From Gammaproteobacteria bacterium (GTDB taxonomy: Bacteria; Pseudomonadota; Gammaproteobacteria; Enterobacterales; Alteromonadaceae), in NCBI GenBank assembly GCA_013373245.1, contig JABXID010000266.1, positions 1-33,264 on the forward strand: 33,264 bases of DNA, in the 5' to 3' direction. A model generated the notes under the pieces. It made no database searches and had not been told where the DNA came from. It was given only the letters and a program-made list of their open reading frames with translations. Both the position numbers and the translations under genes were made by a program. Of the stretch, positions 1 through 8,758 are shown piece after piece (within the stretch, counting starts at the first letter, position 1; each line of letters begins with the position of its first letter).

Positions 1-560
1 TGTTGAACTCCCAGCATTGCTCAACCCCACCTCCAACGGCTTCGGTTCCATACTACTTTCAGTTGAACAACTATTATGACCCGTACGGAACGTGTTCAGT
101 AACCTCACTGGCAATGGTGACAGATATGCACGGATTCACCAACCCGAGTGTTAATGGCCGCTCACCTGATTACCTCTATGAAGAACTGGGCGGAGTGTTA
201 CAAACCGTTCCATCTTTGGCGTGGGGCTATGACACTATGGCAATACGAGCTGGCAGCAACAAACGAGCAGATAGCAAAACAAACGGAACAATCACCGAAC
301 TTAGACAAGCACTCGCTGACGGCAAAGTAGCAATCGTCCACGGATGGTTTACCAATCCAGGTCACATAATGGTAGTTAAAGGTTTTGACGGCACACATTA
401 CACAGTTAATGACCCGTTTGGCCGATGGAATGAGCAAAAGTGGGGCAGTTACAATACTTCTGTATATGGTGAAGGGCAACGATATTCAAAAGCTGCATTT
501 GAATACGCTATCAACGATAATGGCGCAGGCAACGATTTATGGCTGCATATTTTTGAATAA
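1..560 (+). CDS. C39-like cysteine peptidase domain protein (5' truncated)
   Basis: The reading frame is already open at the left edge, so only the C-terminal about 185 residues are visible and the real start lies outside. The visible part looks like a Peptidase_C39_2 (papain-like) domain. A candidate nucleophile Cys sits in GTCSVTSLAM (visible residue 31). The candidate catalytic His is in NPGHIMVVKGF (residue 121), followed by the VNDPFGR segment (136-140) where the family places its third catalytic residue. Proteins of this family hydrolyse peptides and are often exported or fused to cell-wall-binding modules. Whether this one carries a signal peptide or such modules cannot be seen. It points toward the minus-strand operon and is separated from it by a strong hairpin, so it need not belong to the peptidoglycan locus. 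Family assignment is fairly secure; substrate is unknown. Confidence 0.7.
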   Translation, partial: LNSQHCSTPPPTASVPYYFQLNNYYDPYGTCSVTSLAMVTDMHGFTNPSVNGRSPDYLYEELGGVLQTVPSLAWGYDTMAIRAGSNKRADSKTNGTITELRQALADGKVAIVHGWFTNPGHIMVVKGFDGTHYTVNDPFGRWNEQKWGSYNTSVYGEGQRYSKAAFEYAINDNGAGNDLWLHIFE

Positions 561-586
561 TTAAGCAGGGATCGTCATACAAAAAT

Positions 587-616
587 AAAGCCCACTCGTC
601 ACAGGTGTGGGCTTTT
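587..616. terminator. Bidirectional intrinsic terminator
   Basis: AAAGCCCAC (587-595) pairs perfectly with GTGGGCTTT (607-615) around an 11-nt loop. It is followed by a short T run on the plus strand and by TTTATTTTTG when read on the minus strand. It lies between two convergent genes, the C39-like gene and the M14 gene, so it probably stops transcription from both sides. Confidence 0.85.
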
Positions 617-668
617 AGTTAAAGTTCAGTTTCTGGTACTACCTAAACATAAATAGAGTCTATATGGT

Positions 669-2183
669 TCAAGTACCTAGCGAGTTTTTAACTACACCAG
701 TTCGCAAATCAATGACCTGACCATTAATTACCGCAAACTTAATACCTCGGCCATCAAACAACAGAAACGTTGCTTTTTGTCCACGACAAGGCAAGTCGCA
801 TTTTAGAGAAGACGCCACTCGCTGAATTGGAAATCGAGTTTTGTTTATTAATAATGACTCATCCCCAACAAAATGACTAACACCTCGTTTTAACAGACGA
901 AAATAATTACTGTCATTTAACGTTAATTTCCCTTCTTTCTCCAAATCGTAGGCTTTTCCTTGTACGTACTCATAACCCAAGGCATCTAACTCATGATATG
1001 AAGATAACTCAGAACCATCTCCTATTTCATTAATGGTTGCTTGCTGTGAACCATAAATATTTAAATTGACTATTAAATCAACCTTATAGTCGTTCTTAGT
1101 ATTTCCATCACTTTGCGCTTTTACCTTTACATTGCGAACAATTAAGTCTTGAAATTTTCCCTCTTGATTCATAGGTATCGCAAAATATTGCTTTATGCTG
1201 TTACTCCGATAGGTTTCAGATGCAATCGAGTCAATAGCAGCAAGTACCATTTGATACATTGCCTTTCGAGCAACTTGACGGTTATCGTCGTTTGGAAAGC
1301 CCCCTCCCTCAAACAAAATGGTGCTTATTCCCATGCGCGTTAACGTATCACCAAAAGCTCGATGCGAGTATCCATCGTCATAACGTCCAATATTGTTAGA
1401 CAGACGAGCTTGAATTTCTTGTATGATATCAACAATGACTTGCATGGCTTTGGTGCGAGTTTCATTCACATCGCGCTGGTGATTATATGAAGGCGACAGA
1501 ACTGAAATAGTGGCCGGGTGATTTGCCGAACCAGCACGATAGTTTCGGCTTTGGTCGTGTAAATTAAAACCAAACACTGGCTTCAACTCTTGTGCTAACG
1601 CCATCAATATCCGACCTTCTGGGGTTTGTAAATTTCTGGCGTCACGATTGATATCAATGCCTTGTGCGTTAAAGCGACTGACAATTTCAGCGCCGTCTGG
1701 GTTTAACATAGGTACAAACGTGAGGGTTAACTTTTCAGCCCAACTTGCTCGCCATTGCTGTTGTTCGTCGTCGACTATGTAGTTTAAAACGTCAAATATT
1801 GACGCCGTAGCTGTTGGTTCATCACCGTGCATTTGTGACCACAGCAATACATGCATTTTCCCGCTACCGATTTGTAACTGATGAATGTCACGCCCCTGAA
1901 ACGACTCTCCAATTTTTTTTACTTTAACTAATTCATGACCTTGAAAAGATTTAATTTTCTCTAAAATATCAAGCTGTTGAATAAAGGGTTTGTCTAAATT
2001 ATCAGCTCGATATTTCCCGTATCGCACATCTGCCGCAGATTTTGCCGCGACACTCGTAACTAAAACTAGGTTAGTTAATAATATCAATACCAAACATCCT
2101 ATTATTTGGTAACCCCAATGGTTTTTATGCGATGAAGCCGCCGATAAACGACGAGGTATAAAGGTATTAAAATCTAACAACAT
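669..2183 (-). CDS. Exported M14-family zinc metallocarboxypeptidase
   Basis: The M14 zinc site is complete. HGDE (about residues 119-122) gives the first His and the Glu, and the His of FNLHDQ (about 209) is the third ligand. NPDGAE and INRDARN are typical substrate-binding segments, and the Glu in LFEGGG (about 292) fits the catalytic general base. About 190 further residues form a C-terminal region I do not recognise. I chose ATG at 2183 because GGGAG lies 5 nt upstream. A GTG at 2237, overlapping the previous stop, would add 18 residues. A hydrophobic segment ending in SVAA near residue 48 indicates export. M14 enzymes remove C-terminal residues, and some members (MpaA, gamma-D-Glu-Dap amidases) act on muropeptides. 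The gene is last in the operon nagZ - GH18-like lipoprotein - M14, which suggests trimming of peptidoglycan stem peptides. That role is inference. Confidence 0.8.
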   Translation of the reverse strand: MLLDFNTFIPRRLSAASSHKNHWGYQIIGCLVLILLTNLVLVTSVAAKSAADVRYGKYRADNLDKPFIQQLDILEKIKSFQGHELVKVKKIGESFQGRDIHQLQIGSGKMHVLLWSQMHGDEPTATASIFDVLNYIVDDEQQQWRASWAEKLTLTFVPMLNPDGAEIVSRFNAQGIDINRDARNLQTPEGRILMALAQELKPVFGFNLHDQSRNYRAGSANHPATISVLSPSYNHQRDVNETRTKAMQVIVDIIQEIQARLSNNIGRYDDGYSHRAFGDTLTRMGISTILFEGGGFPNDDNRQVARKAMYQMVLAAIDSIASETYRSNSIKQYFAIPMNQEGKFQDLIVRNVKVKAQSDGNTKNDYKVDLIVNLNIYGSQQATINEIGDGSELSSYHELDALGYEYVQGKAYDLEKEGKLTLNDSNYFRLLKRGVSHFVGDESLLINKTRFPIQRVASSLKCDLPCRGQKATFLLFDGRGIKFAVINGQVIDLRTGVVKNSLGT

Positions 2184-2233
2184 ACTTACTCCCAGAAACT
2201 TACTATTATTAAAATCTTTTATTACTTTGAAAG

Positions 2234-3238
2234 TCACAATTCAAAATTATTTTGACTGCAGGCTTGGCTTTGAAATGACGTATTTCCCCAATCAATTGCT
2301 GATGCTTCTGTCATCAAATTACTATCTGAAATTCGCCAAACCGACGCGTTAGGGCCGGCGTATTGTATGAAAGTATTGAAGTCTTGCGCTGTTAATAATT
2401 TATCTTCATGAGAGATAATATGCCAGATAGGTTTTGTTGCGCCTAATTCTCGATATTCACAGTCGCCAATATTTATGGTTCCTGCTATGTCTGCGATGAA
2501 ATCTGCGCCCCACTTTTCTATATAGGTTTGTGGTATGTGCGCATCTACGTATTGATCAATCAATGCGACATTCATATCGTGATCTTTTGGGTTTCCCCAT
2601 GTCGTGGCCGCGAGTTTAAAGTGTTCTGGGGCTGAATTTGCTAGACTATTAAAACGAGATTTGTGGGCTTCTAGTAGTTGTTTTAATGACTCTGAATCAC
2701 CATCAAATTCCACTTCTATATCTAAAACAAAACCGTCATAACCGACTTTAATAGCCGCTTCGAGCATGTCTGCTTGTTCTTCATAAGAGTGCGTATCGTT
2801 GTAAGTCCAGGCCCATACTTCCAAGCCTTTTTGTTTGTAGAACTCAAGATTACTTGGGTCGCATGCATCTTGCCAAACACCACAATCTACGCTGAATTCA
2901 GTGAAACTAATTTTATTATTTTGCCATTGATAATTAATGTCGCTAATTTTAATGAACACACGTTTAACGCCCATATCCGCAAGGTAATTAGCCATGTCTT
3001 GATGGTTATTATGAATTAAACCCGGTTCGTCTATATAAAAAATCCAAGCGCCTAATTTATTGCCATCCATGATAACTTTATCGTTACCCTCAGCGTCTTC
3101 ACTGCCCTGCTCTTGCTTTTCCCCGTCCGTTGGCACTTGTGAAGTATCAGTTGTCTGTGACTCAGCATTGGAACTACTCGAACCACATGACGGTAGGACT
3201 GCACAAAAAAGCGCAGCTAATATAAATCTCAAAGTCAT
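2234..3238 (-). CDS. Lipoprotein with GH18-like TIM-barrel domain
   Basis: This is a 334-residue protein with a lipoprotein signal (hydrophobic stretch then LPSC, Cys at about 18). An acidic, Ser/Thr-rich linker follows to about residue 55, then a single globular domain. The domain has alternating beta strands suggestive of a TIM barrel (AWIFYID, VKRVFIKIS, LEVWAWTYN, YDGFVLDIEVEF, FKLAATTWG, AHIPQTYIEKW, PIWHIIS). DGFVLDIE resembles the GH18 signature DxxDxDxE with the last Asp and the Glu kept and the middle Asp replaced by Val. GH25-like or another uncharacterised hydrolase family remains possible. It lies 84 bp downstream of nagZ in the same direction, and its stop is close to or overlaps the M14 gene. 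A glycan hydrolase acting outside the cytoplasm on peptidoglycan or a related polymer is plausible but unproven. Its start codon abuts a 14-bp inverted repeat that contains the ribosome-binding site. Confidence 0.6.
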   Translation of the reverse strand: MTLRFILAALFCAVLPSCGSSSSNAESQTTDTSQVPTDGEKQEQGSEDAEGNDKVIMDGNKLGAWIFYIDEPGLIHNNHQDMANYLADMGVKRVFIKISDINYQWQNNKISFTEFSVDCGVWQDACDPSNLEFYKQKGLEVWAWTYNDTHSYEEQADMLEAAIKVGYDGFVLDIEVEFDGDSESLKQLLEAHKSRFNSLANSAPEHFKLAATTWGNPKDHDMNVALIDQYVDAHIPQTYIEKWGADFIADIAGTINIGDCEYRELGATKPIWHIISHEDKLLTAQDFNTFIQYAGPNASVWRISDSNLMTEASAIDWGNTSFQSQACSQNNFEL

Positions 3239-3276
3239 AATCTATTCCTATTTTTTAATAAGAATAGGAATAGATT
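3239..3276 (-). promoter_or_regulatory. Perfect 14-bp inverted repeat enclosing the ribosome-binding site
   Basis: AATCTATTCCTATT (3239-3252) and AATAGGAATAGATT (3263-3276) are exact reverse complements with a 10-nt spacer. The left edge directly touches the start codon (3236-3238) of the minus-strand lipoprotein gene. In the minus-strand mRNA the AGGAAT Shine-Dalgarno lies inside the start-proximal arm. The folded hairpin would therefore hide the SD and the bases up to AUG. It could control translation, protect a processed mRNA 5' end after nagZ, or bind a regulator as DNA. The structure is certain; its role is not. Confidence 0.65.
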
Positions 3277-3322
3277 GACCAGTTCCCAAATGAGAACCTA
3301 TCGGATAAAACTATGGAGATGT

Positions 3323-5197
3323 TTATCTTTTAAAATTGATAGTTACTGGAGATTGACCCAACGCTTTTTCTTTACCAGAAAGTACTTTAGCCAGCGCTTG
3401 ATACACAGCGCCCGTTAACTTGCCGTCTTCACCCCTGTGCTGATTGTAAGAAAAAGTCGCTAACATGTGATCCGAATATTCTGCATAGTGTGGCGCTTCG
3501 TAAGGCATTCTTAGCGACACAAATACAGTCTGCTTATTGTTTGATTTTGCAAACTTTAATAAAGCATTTAATTTTTCTTTCTTTTGGCTCGATTGTAATT
3601 TGGATTGGCGACTTAGTTGTTTTAGTCTTGGCCAATCTTCTACGCCCCCCATTTCCGCCAAACTTTGGTTTGGCGTAACACTGCCCGCTACAAACACGTC
3701 AGCGTTTTTGATATGTGTTTTTAATTTTTGCTCGTCAAAGGTCAAATAATTAATGCAATTCACATTGTAATCTTGGTTTTCTGCTATTAGTGCATTTTCT
3801 AATGCCTTGCATTTGCTTTCATCCGGCATTAACAACGCAAGTTTTTTAAGGTCGGACGATAGCTGACCAGTGCCTTTTATTGCGGTTAGAGAAGCTAAGG
3901 CCAACTCTTGCTCCAATTGTTTGGCTTGAGCGGTCGCCAATACTTGCTTGGCATTCGATAATTTTTCGGCAAGTGTTTTTGAATGATTTATGCCATCTAA
4001 CATGGCAAGTTTAGTTGCACGTATGCGCTCATATGACGAGCTTATTTCGCTTTTGTCTAGTCGCCCATCGTTAACAGCCTGTTCTAGGTTATCGAGTAGA
4101 TCATGCAGCTTTTTGAGGTCATAAGGCGATCTGATAGCTATTGGCATCAGGGCTATATCCGAACCAGCTTTGAAGGTTTCGATGACTGCTTGAGTTTCAT
4201 CAAAAAAGTGGCTTATGCCCTTCATATTCAGAGCATCGGTGATAACTAAACCTTGATAGTTCATTTCTCCACGCAGTAAATCGGTAAGAATTTTTTTCGA
4301 CATGGTGGCTGGCTTAACCATAACTTCTCCAGTTTTGCTAACAAACGTGGTGTTATCTAGCTCTGGATATTGAATATGTGCCGTCATAATCACTTTTGCC
4401 GTGCCTAAGTCGATTGCATATCGAAATGGTGCTAAATCAACTTGTTCAACCTTCGCTTTATCATGATCAACTCTCGGCAAACCAGTGTGGCTATCAACAC
4501 TGGTATCACCATGACCAGGGAAATGTTTTAAGGTGCCAAGCAACTCCTGAGATTGCATGGCATCGAGCTGCGCTGCTGCCAACTCAGAAACAATATGCGG
4601 ATCCTCACCAAAAGAGCGCACATTGATAACCGGATTCGCAGGATTAATATTTACATCCACCGTAGGTGCAAAGTTAAGGTTAAAGCCTGTAGCGACCAAC
4701 TCTTGTCCCAACACCTTACCTGTTTCGCGAGCATACCTTAACCCATGTAATGGGTAAGTTGCTGCGATAGACATACTGCCGGTAAACGCCGTAGACTTAT
4801 CCCTTGGTAACCTTGCTACCCTGCCACCTTCCTGATCGACAGAAATAAACAAAGGTAACTTTAACTCAGAGTTTACAGACGTTTTCTGTAAATCATGATT
4901 CAGTGTGACTATTTGCTCTACCGATTCTAAATTATCCGCAAAAAGAATGACCCCGCCTAAGTCAGTGGTCGAAATAAGCTCAGCAACTTCTTTTGGCAAC
5001 TGCGTCATTGGCACATTACAACCGCTGTTCGCAGCTTTCGTCGGGCAGTAATAGCGAAAATCCAAAATTAACTTTTGAGCTAATTGCTGACGCATGCTCG
5101 CAGCGGGTGTTTCAACCTCAGTTTTCATTATTGTGCCACAACCTACAAGGCTTAACGGGATGGCGATAAAAGAGATTAATTGCAGTAATTTTTTCAT
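3323..5197 (-). CDS. nagZ: NagZ, GH3 beta-N-acetylhexosaminidase, lipoprotein form
   Basis: NagZ removes non-reducing-end GlcNAc from muropeptides. The NagZ signature KHFPGHGDTSVDSH (about residues 224-237) carries the Asp-His acid/base dyad (D235, H237). TDALNMKGI (D321) holds the nucleophile, and DQEGGRVARL (121-130) is also diagnostic. A lipobox LVGC (Cys 20) places the enzyme outside the cytoplasm, unlike the soluble cytosolic E. coli NagZ. At 624 residues it is much longer than the about 340-residue E. coli enzyme. An extra C-terminal region (about 400-624) makes it resemble two-domain exported NagZ of Bacillus. It is the first gene of a leftward operon, divergent from the symporter gene. 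Together with NamZ it would split released GlcNAc-MurNAc units outside the inner membrane. No strong SD is visible before the ATG. Confidence 0.92.
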   Translation of the reverse strand: MKKLLQLISFIAIPLSLVGCGTIMKTEVETPAASMRQQLAQKLILDFRYYCPTKAANSGCNVPMTQLPKEVAELISTTDLGGVILFADNLESVEQIVTLNHDLQKTSVNSELKLPLFISVDQEGGRVARLPRDKSTAFTGSMSIAATYPLHGLRYARETGKVLGQELVATGFNLNFAPTVDVNINPANPVINVRSFGEDPHIVSELAAAQLDAMQSQELLGTLKHFPGHGDTSVDSHTGLPRVDHDKAKVEQVDLAPFRYAIDLGTAKVIMTAHIQYPELDNTTFVSKTGEVMVKPATMSKKILTDLLRGEMNYQGLVITDALNMKGISHFFDETQAVIETFKAGSDIALMPIAIRSPYDLKKLHDLLDNLEQAVNDGRLDKSEISSSYERIRATKLAMLDGINHSKTLAEKLSNAKQVLATAQAKQLEQELALASLTAIKGTGQLSSDLKKLALLMPDESKCKALENALIAENQDYNVNCINYLTFDEQKLKTHIKNADVFVAGSVTPNQSLAEMGGVEDWPRLKQLSRQSKLQSSQKKEKLNALLKFAKSNNKQTVFVSLRMPYEAPHYAEYSDHMLATFSYNQHRGEDGKLTGAVYQALAKVLSGKEKALGQSPVTINFKR

Positions 5198-5249
5198 TAT
5201 CGGACAACTTATTTAAAAAATAATTTATTTATGGTTTTACATCTTAAAC

Positions 5250-5297
5250 GGAATTATATATTCTTTCAATATCGAATATATGGAATAATTAATTATG
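5250..5297. promoter_or_regulatory. Candidate paired operator boxes in the nagZ/symporter divergent promoter
   Basis: Two boxes fitting GGAATWATWWATWM occur here. The first is GGAATTATATATTC at 5250-5263, itself a partial palindrome with GAAT and ATTC arms. The second is GGAATAATTAATTA at 5282-5295. Their starts are 32 bp apart, about three helical turns. The same pair with the same spacing occurs in the promoter before the PKD/TonB-receptor genes (26356 and 26388). The second box overlaps the SD/start region of the symporter gene (GGAA about 10 nt before ATG 5295), compatible with repression. The 97-bp region between the divergent starts is otherwise AT-rich; I did not assign -10 and -35 elements. 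Binding by the MurR-like regulator is inferred. Confidence 0.5.
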
Positions 5298-6911
5298 GGC
5301 GTAAATATGGGGTCTCAGTTCCTTTTGGCAGACTGGTTAGTATTCATCGCATACCTCTTAGTTTTAGCAGGCACAGGTTGGTACTTTAACCGCAAGGCAG
5401 CAAGCAATACTAACGACTATTTTCTAGGTGGTAATCAGATGCCAGTATGGTTGGTGGCTATTTCAGTTCTGGCTACCTCCCAATCTGCGGCCACCTTTCT
5501 AGGTGGACCAGATCAAGGCTACCGTGGGGATTTATCTTATTTGGCTACCAACATAGGGGCATTTATTGCAGCAATGGTGGTTGCTGCATTTTTAATTCCT
5601 AAGTTTTATGACAATAAAGTCGCGACGGTATATGAATTGTTAGAATCACGCTTTGGCGCAAGCGCCAAAAAACAAGCGGGATTCATGTATTTGTTTGGCC
5701 GAGTATTCGCTAGCGGTGCACGTTTATATATGGCTGCGATTGCGGTCGCCATGATCCTCTTCGGTAATATTGACGCCGGAAGTGTTGTCATGTCGACACT
5801 CGTGTTAGTCGCGGTTGGCTTAGGTTATTCAATAATCGGTGGCATACGCACCGTGATATACAGTGATGTAATTCAATGCGCGGTTTATATTATAGCTGCA
5901 TTACTCGTAATCTTTTTTCTGTTTAAAGCTATCCCGGCAGACTTTAGTCAAATTTTGGCTGTGTTAGATAATCCCGGCCCAGCTCAAGCGTCTAAGTTAA
6001 CCTTGTTCAATTTTAACTTAGACTTTTCACCAAGCGGCGTGTTTACAGTTTGGTCTGCGGTGACAGGATTTGTTTTATTAAATATTGCCGCATTTGGCTT
6101 AGATCAAGACATGACTCAGCGAGTCTTAACTTGTAAAAATGCAAAAGAAGGCAGCAAGTCCATGTTACTTTCTGTGGTGTTAGTTATTCCAGTTATGTTG
6201 CTGTTTATAGCGATTGGACTTTTGCTTTATGTGTTCTACCAACGACCTGATTTAATGAATACCGAAGGTGCGGAAGCAATAAACCAAAGCTTTTCGGGTG
6301 AAAAAGTGACTATATTTATGTATTACGTACTCAACGAAATGCCCGCCGGTGTTAAAGGTTTTGTAACTATTGGTGTTATTGCGGCCGCACTATCCACGTT
6401 AAATTCAGGATTAAATTCAATGGCATCTGTATTGGTACAAGATATCTATAAGCCTTGGCAACTTAAACGTAATAAATCTACCGAAGAACGCCATTTCGTA
6501 AAAGCTGGTCAAGTAGCAATGTCGGTGGTAGCAGTAGCCCTGGGGTCAATGGCGATTCTTTGTTACTACTGGCAGCAATATTCTGATATGCCGTTATTAG
6601 CATTTGCTCTCAGCGTTATGGTGTTTTCATACAGCGGTTTATTAGGTGTGTACTTCACCGTTTTATTTACCAAACGTGGTAACAAACATTCAGTGTTTTT
6701 TGCCTTGCTAACCGGCTTTTTGTTAACCCTTATGTTTCAACCCTATGTAATGGATACCCTAGTGCCTGAGGCTTGGCAAATCAATTTAGGGTTCACTTGG
6801 CAATTGTGCATCGGTTCATTTGTTTCATTTTTAATTTGTTCATTGGGCAGCAAACAAGACATTCCAGTGAATACTTCAGATTTTATTAAAGAGGAGATAA
6901 CCTCGTCATGA
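5295..6911 (+). CDS. Sodium:solute symporter, predicted amino-sugar importer
   Basis: This is a 538-residue integral membrane protein with about 13-14 hydrophobic segments and features of the SSS family (TC 2.A.21). Examples are the N-terminal [13 protein letters not shown] and [13 protein letters not shown] segments and the [14 protein letters not shown] segment near residue 370-385, where sugar symporters hold Na+-site residues. The family moves sugars, sialic acid or amino acids with Na+. The stop codon overlaps the next start (ATGA), so it is translationally coupled to the kinase-MurQ gene. With no PTS gene (MurP, NagE) in the window, this is the best candidate for inner-membrane uptake of free MurNAc, anhydroMurNAc or GlcNAc, which the kinases encoded next would phosphorylate. 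The substrate is inferred from context only. A later ATG at 5307 is possible. Confidence 0.85.
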   Translation: MGVNMGSQFLLADWLVFIAYLLVLAGTGWYFNRKAASNTNDYFLGGNQMPVWLVAISVLATSQSAATFLGGPDQGYRGDLSYLATNIGAFIAAMVVAAFLIPKFYDNKVATVYELLESRFGASAKKQAGFMYLFGRVFASGARLYMAAIAVAMILFGNIDAGSVVMSTLVLVAVGLGYSIIGGIRTVIYSDVIQCAVYIIAALLVIFFLFKAIPADFSQILAVLDNPGPAQASKLTLFNFNLDFSPSGVFTVWSAVTGFVLLNIAAFGLDQDMTQRVLTCKNAKEGSKSMLLSVVLVIPVMLLFIAIGLLLYVFYQRPDLMNTEGAEAINQSFSGEKVTIFMYYVLNEMPAGVKGFVTIGVIAAALSTLNSGLNSMASVLVQDIYKPWQLKRNKSTEERHFVKAGQVAMSVVAVALGSMAILCYYWQQYSDMPLLAFALSVMVFSYSGLLGVYFTVLFTKRGNKHSVFFALLTGFLLTLMFQPYVMDTLVPEAWQINLGFTWQLCIGSFVSFLICSLGSKQDIPVNTSDFIKEEITSS

Positions 6912-8746
6912 CAGTTAAATTTATATTAGGTATAGACGGTGGTGGAACCAAAACCGTCGGCCGTATCGAAAATATCGAGACAGGCGAACGCTTTGAGCAA
7001 AAAGCTGGCGCTAGCTCACTGACTTATGACTTCGAAGGCGCATGTGTCACTTTGATGCAAATCATAGAGTCACTGATGGCAAAAGCTGAATGTAAAGCAA
7101 ACGAGATTGCTGTGGTAATGGGACTGGCTGGCGCTGGTAATCAGTCACAAGTAGCTCGCTTAAAACGTCGCTTATCCATGCCTTTTGTGTTTTTGCATGT
7201 ATATAATGATGCGCGAACGTCTTTATATGGCGCCAATCAAGGTAAACCAGTTGCCATGGTCGCTTTGGGTACAGGTTCTGTTGGCGCTATGTTAGATCAG
7301 CAACAGCAAGAGCATTATGTCGGCGGTTGGGGCTTCCCTATAGGCGACGAAGGTGGTGGTGCGAAACTCGGTTTTATGACCATAAAAGTGTTGTTAAAAG
7401 AATTGGATACTTTATATAAGCCCGTATCACAGCTCGCTATTACCTTGATGAATGAGTTAGGCCCTGAGCGCGACGATTTGCTTAATTGGCTAAGAAACGC
7501 AAGTCCTGCGGCATATGCACGACTGGCAAAGCTTGTATTTAAATTAGCACCATCTTGTTCTGCTGCGCGTTCTGTTGTACAGCAACATGCCAAAGACGTC
7601 GAAGAACTTATATTACTAGCTCGAAAAGAACAAAATATTCCAGTTGTATTAATGGGCGGCCTGGCAGCACCAACTTATGAATATCTGCAAGAAGACATCC
7701 AAGCAATATGCGACCTGCAGCAAGGGCTGTCTCTTGAAGGCGCATGCTTTTTAGCGAAGCAACTGTTAGAAGAGCCTATAGACACCTCAACTCAAGGCTC
7801 TCACGAAGAAGAAAATAAAGTCAAAATAGCTTTGTTATCGCAACTTAATAATATGGTATCTGAAGAACGTAACCCGAATACCATGCAAATCGATTTGATG
7901 GCGACAGAAGAAGTATTATCGGCGATTAATGAAGAAGACCGAAACGTTCCGTTAGCCATCGAGAAATGCATTACACCAATTGCAAAAGCAGTGGATATTA
8001 TCGTCGATGCCTTCAAACAAGGTGGGCGTCTAATCTATATTGGCGCTGGTACCAGTGGCCGTTTAGGTATATTGGATGCAGTGGAATGCCCGCCAACCTT
8101 CGGTGTTTCTTCAAAACAAGTCGTAGGTATCATTGCTGGTGGCAACCAAGCAATTTATAAAGCCGTGGAAGGTGCAGAAGATGATCCGGAATTAGGCAAA
8201 CAAGATCTAATAGATAATGCATTTACCAATAAAGATGTATTAGTCGGCTTGGCAGCTAGCGGTCGCACACCATATGTTTTGGGCGCGTTAGAATATGCAC
8301 GTAGTCTGGGCGCAAATACGGTTAGTGTTGCATGTAATCCAGGTTCCATTATTGAGCAATACGCTGATATCAATATTTGTCCTGTTGTTGGTCCAGAAGT
8401 CCTAACAGGCTCTACTCGATTAAAATCAGGTTCGGCGCAAAAGCAAGTTCTCAACATGTTAACAACTGCCAGCATGATCCGCAGTGGCAAGAGCTTTGAA
8501 AACTTAATGGTCGATGTTAACGCCAGCAATAAAAAGCTTTATGCCCGTGCCATTAGAATCGTAATGCAAGCGACCAATTGTGACCGCATTGTTGCTGAAG
8601 AAGCATTACAGAAGACCCAATTCAAAGCAAAACTAGCCATTCTTCACGTGCTGACCGGTGTCGAGCCTAACAAAGGTCAAGAGATCCTCGCGGAGCAAGG
8701 CGGCTTTTTGCGACGTTCGGTTGACGTTATTCAGCATCAAGCATAG
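6908..8746 (+). CDS. murQ: Fused BadF/MurK-type amino-sugar kinase and MurQ MurNAc-6-phosphate etherase
   Basis: Two complete enzymes form one 612-residue polypeptide. Residues 1 to about 290 are a BadF/BadG-type kinase: phosphate-1 motif DGGGTKT (10-16), [16 protein letters not shown] (140-155), and adenosine-site segment [10 protein letters not shown] (about 246-255). Homologs phosphorylate GlcNAc, and clostridial MurK also MurNAc. After a linker (290-305), residues about 305-612 are Mur[11 protein letters not shown], the SIS signature [34 protein letters not shown] and [14 protein letters not shown]393 and E424 are 31 residues apart, the same spacing as the catalytic Glu pair of Haemophilus MurQ (89 and 120). 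MurQ cleaves the lactyl ether of MurNAc-6-P to give GlcNAc-6-P and D-lactate in the cytosol. The fusion would couple phosphorylation and etherase steps after import by the upstream symporter. It starts within the symporter stop (ATGA), with GAGGAG upstream. Confidence 0.93.
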   Translation: MTVKFILGIDGGGTKTVGRIENIETGERFEQKAGASSLTYDFEGACVTLMQIIESLMAKAECKANEIAVVMGLAGAGNQSQVARLKRRLSMPFVFLHVYNDARTSLYGANQGKPVAMVALGTGSVGAMLDQQQQEHYVGGWGFPIGDEGGGAKLGFMTIKVLLKELDTLYKPVSQLAITLMNELGPERDDLLNWLRNASPAAYARLAKLVFKLAPSCSAARSVVQQHAKDVEELILLARKEQNIPVVLMGGLAAPTYEYLQEDIQAICDLQQGLSLEGACFLAKQLLEEPIDTSTQGSHEEENKVKIALLSQLNNMVSEERNPNTMQIDLMATEEVLSAINEEDRNVPLAIEKCITPIAKAVDIIVDAFKQGGRLIYIGAGTSGRLGILDAVECPPTFGVSSKQVVGIIAGGNQAIYKAVEGAEDDPELGKQDLIDNAFTNKDVLVGLAASGRTPYVLGALEYARSLGANTVSVACNPGSIIEQYADINICPVVGPEVLTGSTRLKSGSAQKQVLNMLTTASMIRSGKSFENLMVDVNASNKKLYARAIRIVMQATNCDRIVAEEALQKTQFKAKLAILHVLTGVEPNKGQEILAEQGGFLRRSVDVIQHQA

Positions 8747-8758
8747 TGGGAATGTAAT

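Noticed and set aside
198-479. 93-codon minus-strand frame opposite the C39-like gene
   Set aside because: It lies wholly within the coding strand of a protein with clear peptidase motifs; no independent support.
8155-8529. 124-codon open frame on the minus strand inside the kinase-MurQ gene
   Set aside because: It is antisense to the MurQ catalytic core with its full motif set, and has no SD or recognisable domain; a shadow frame.
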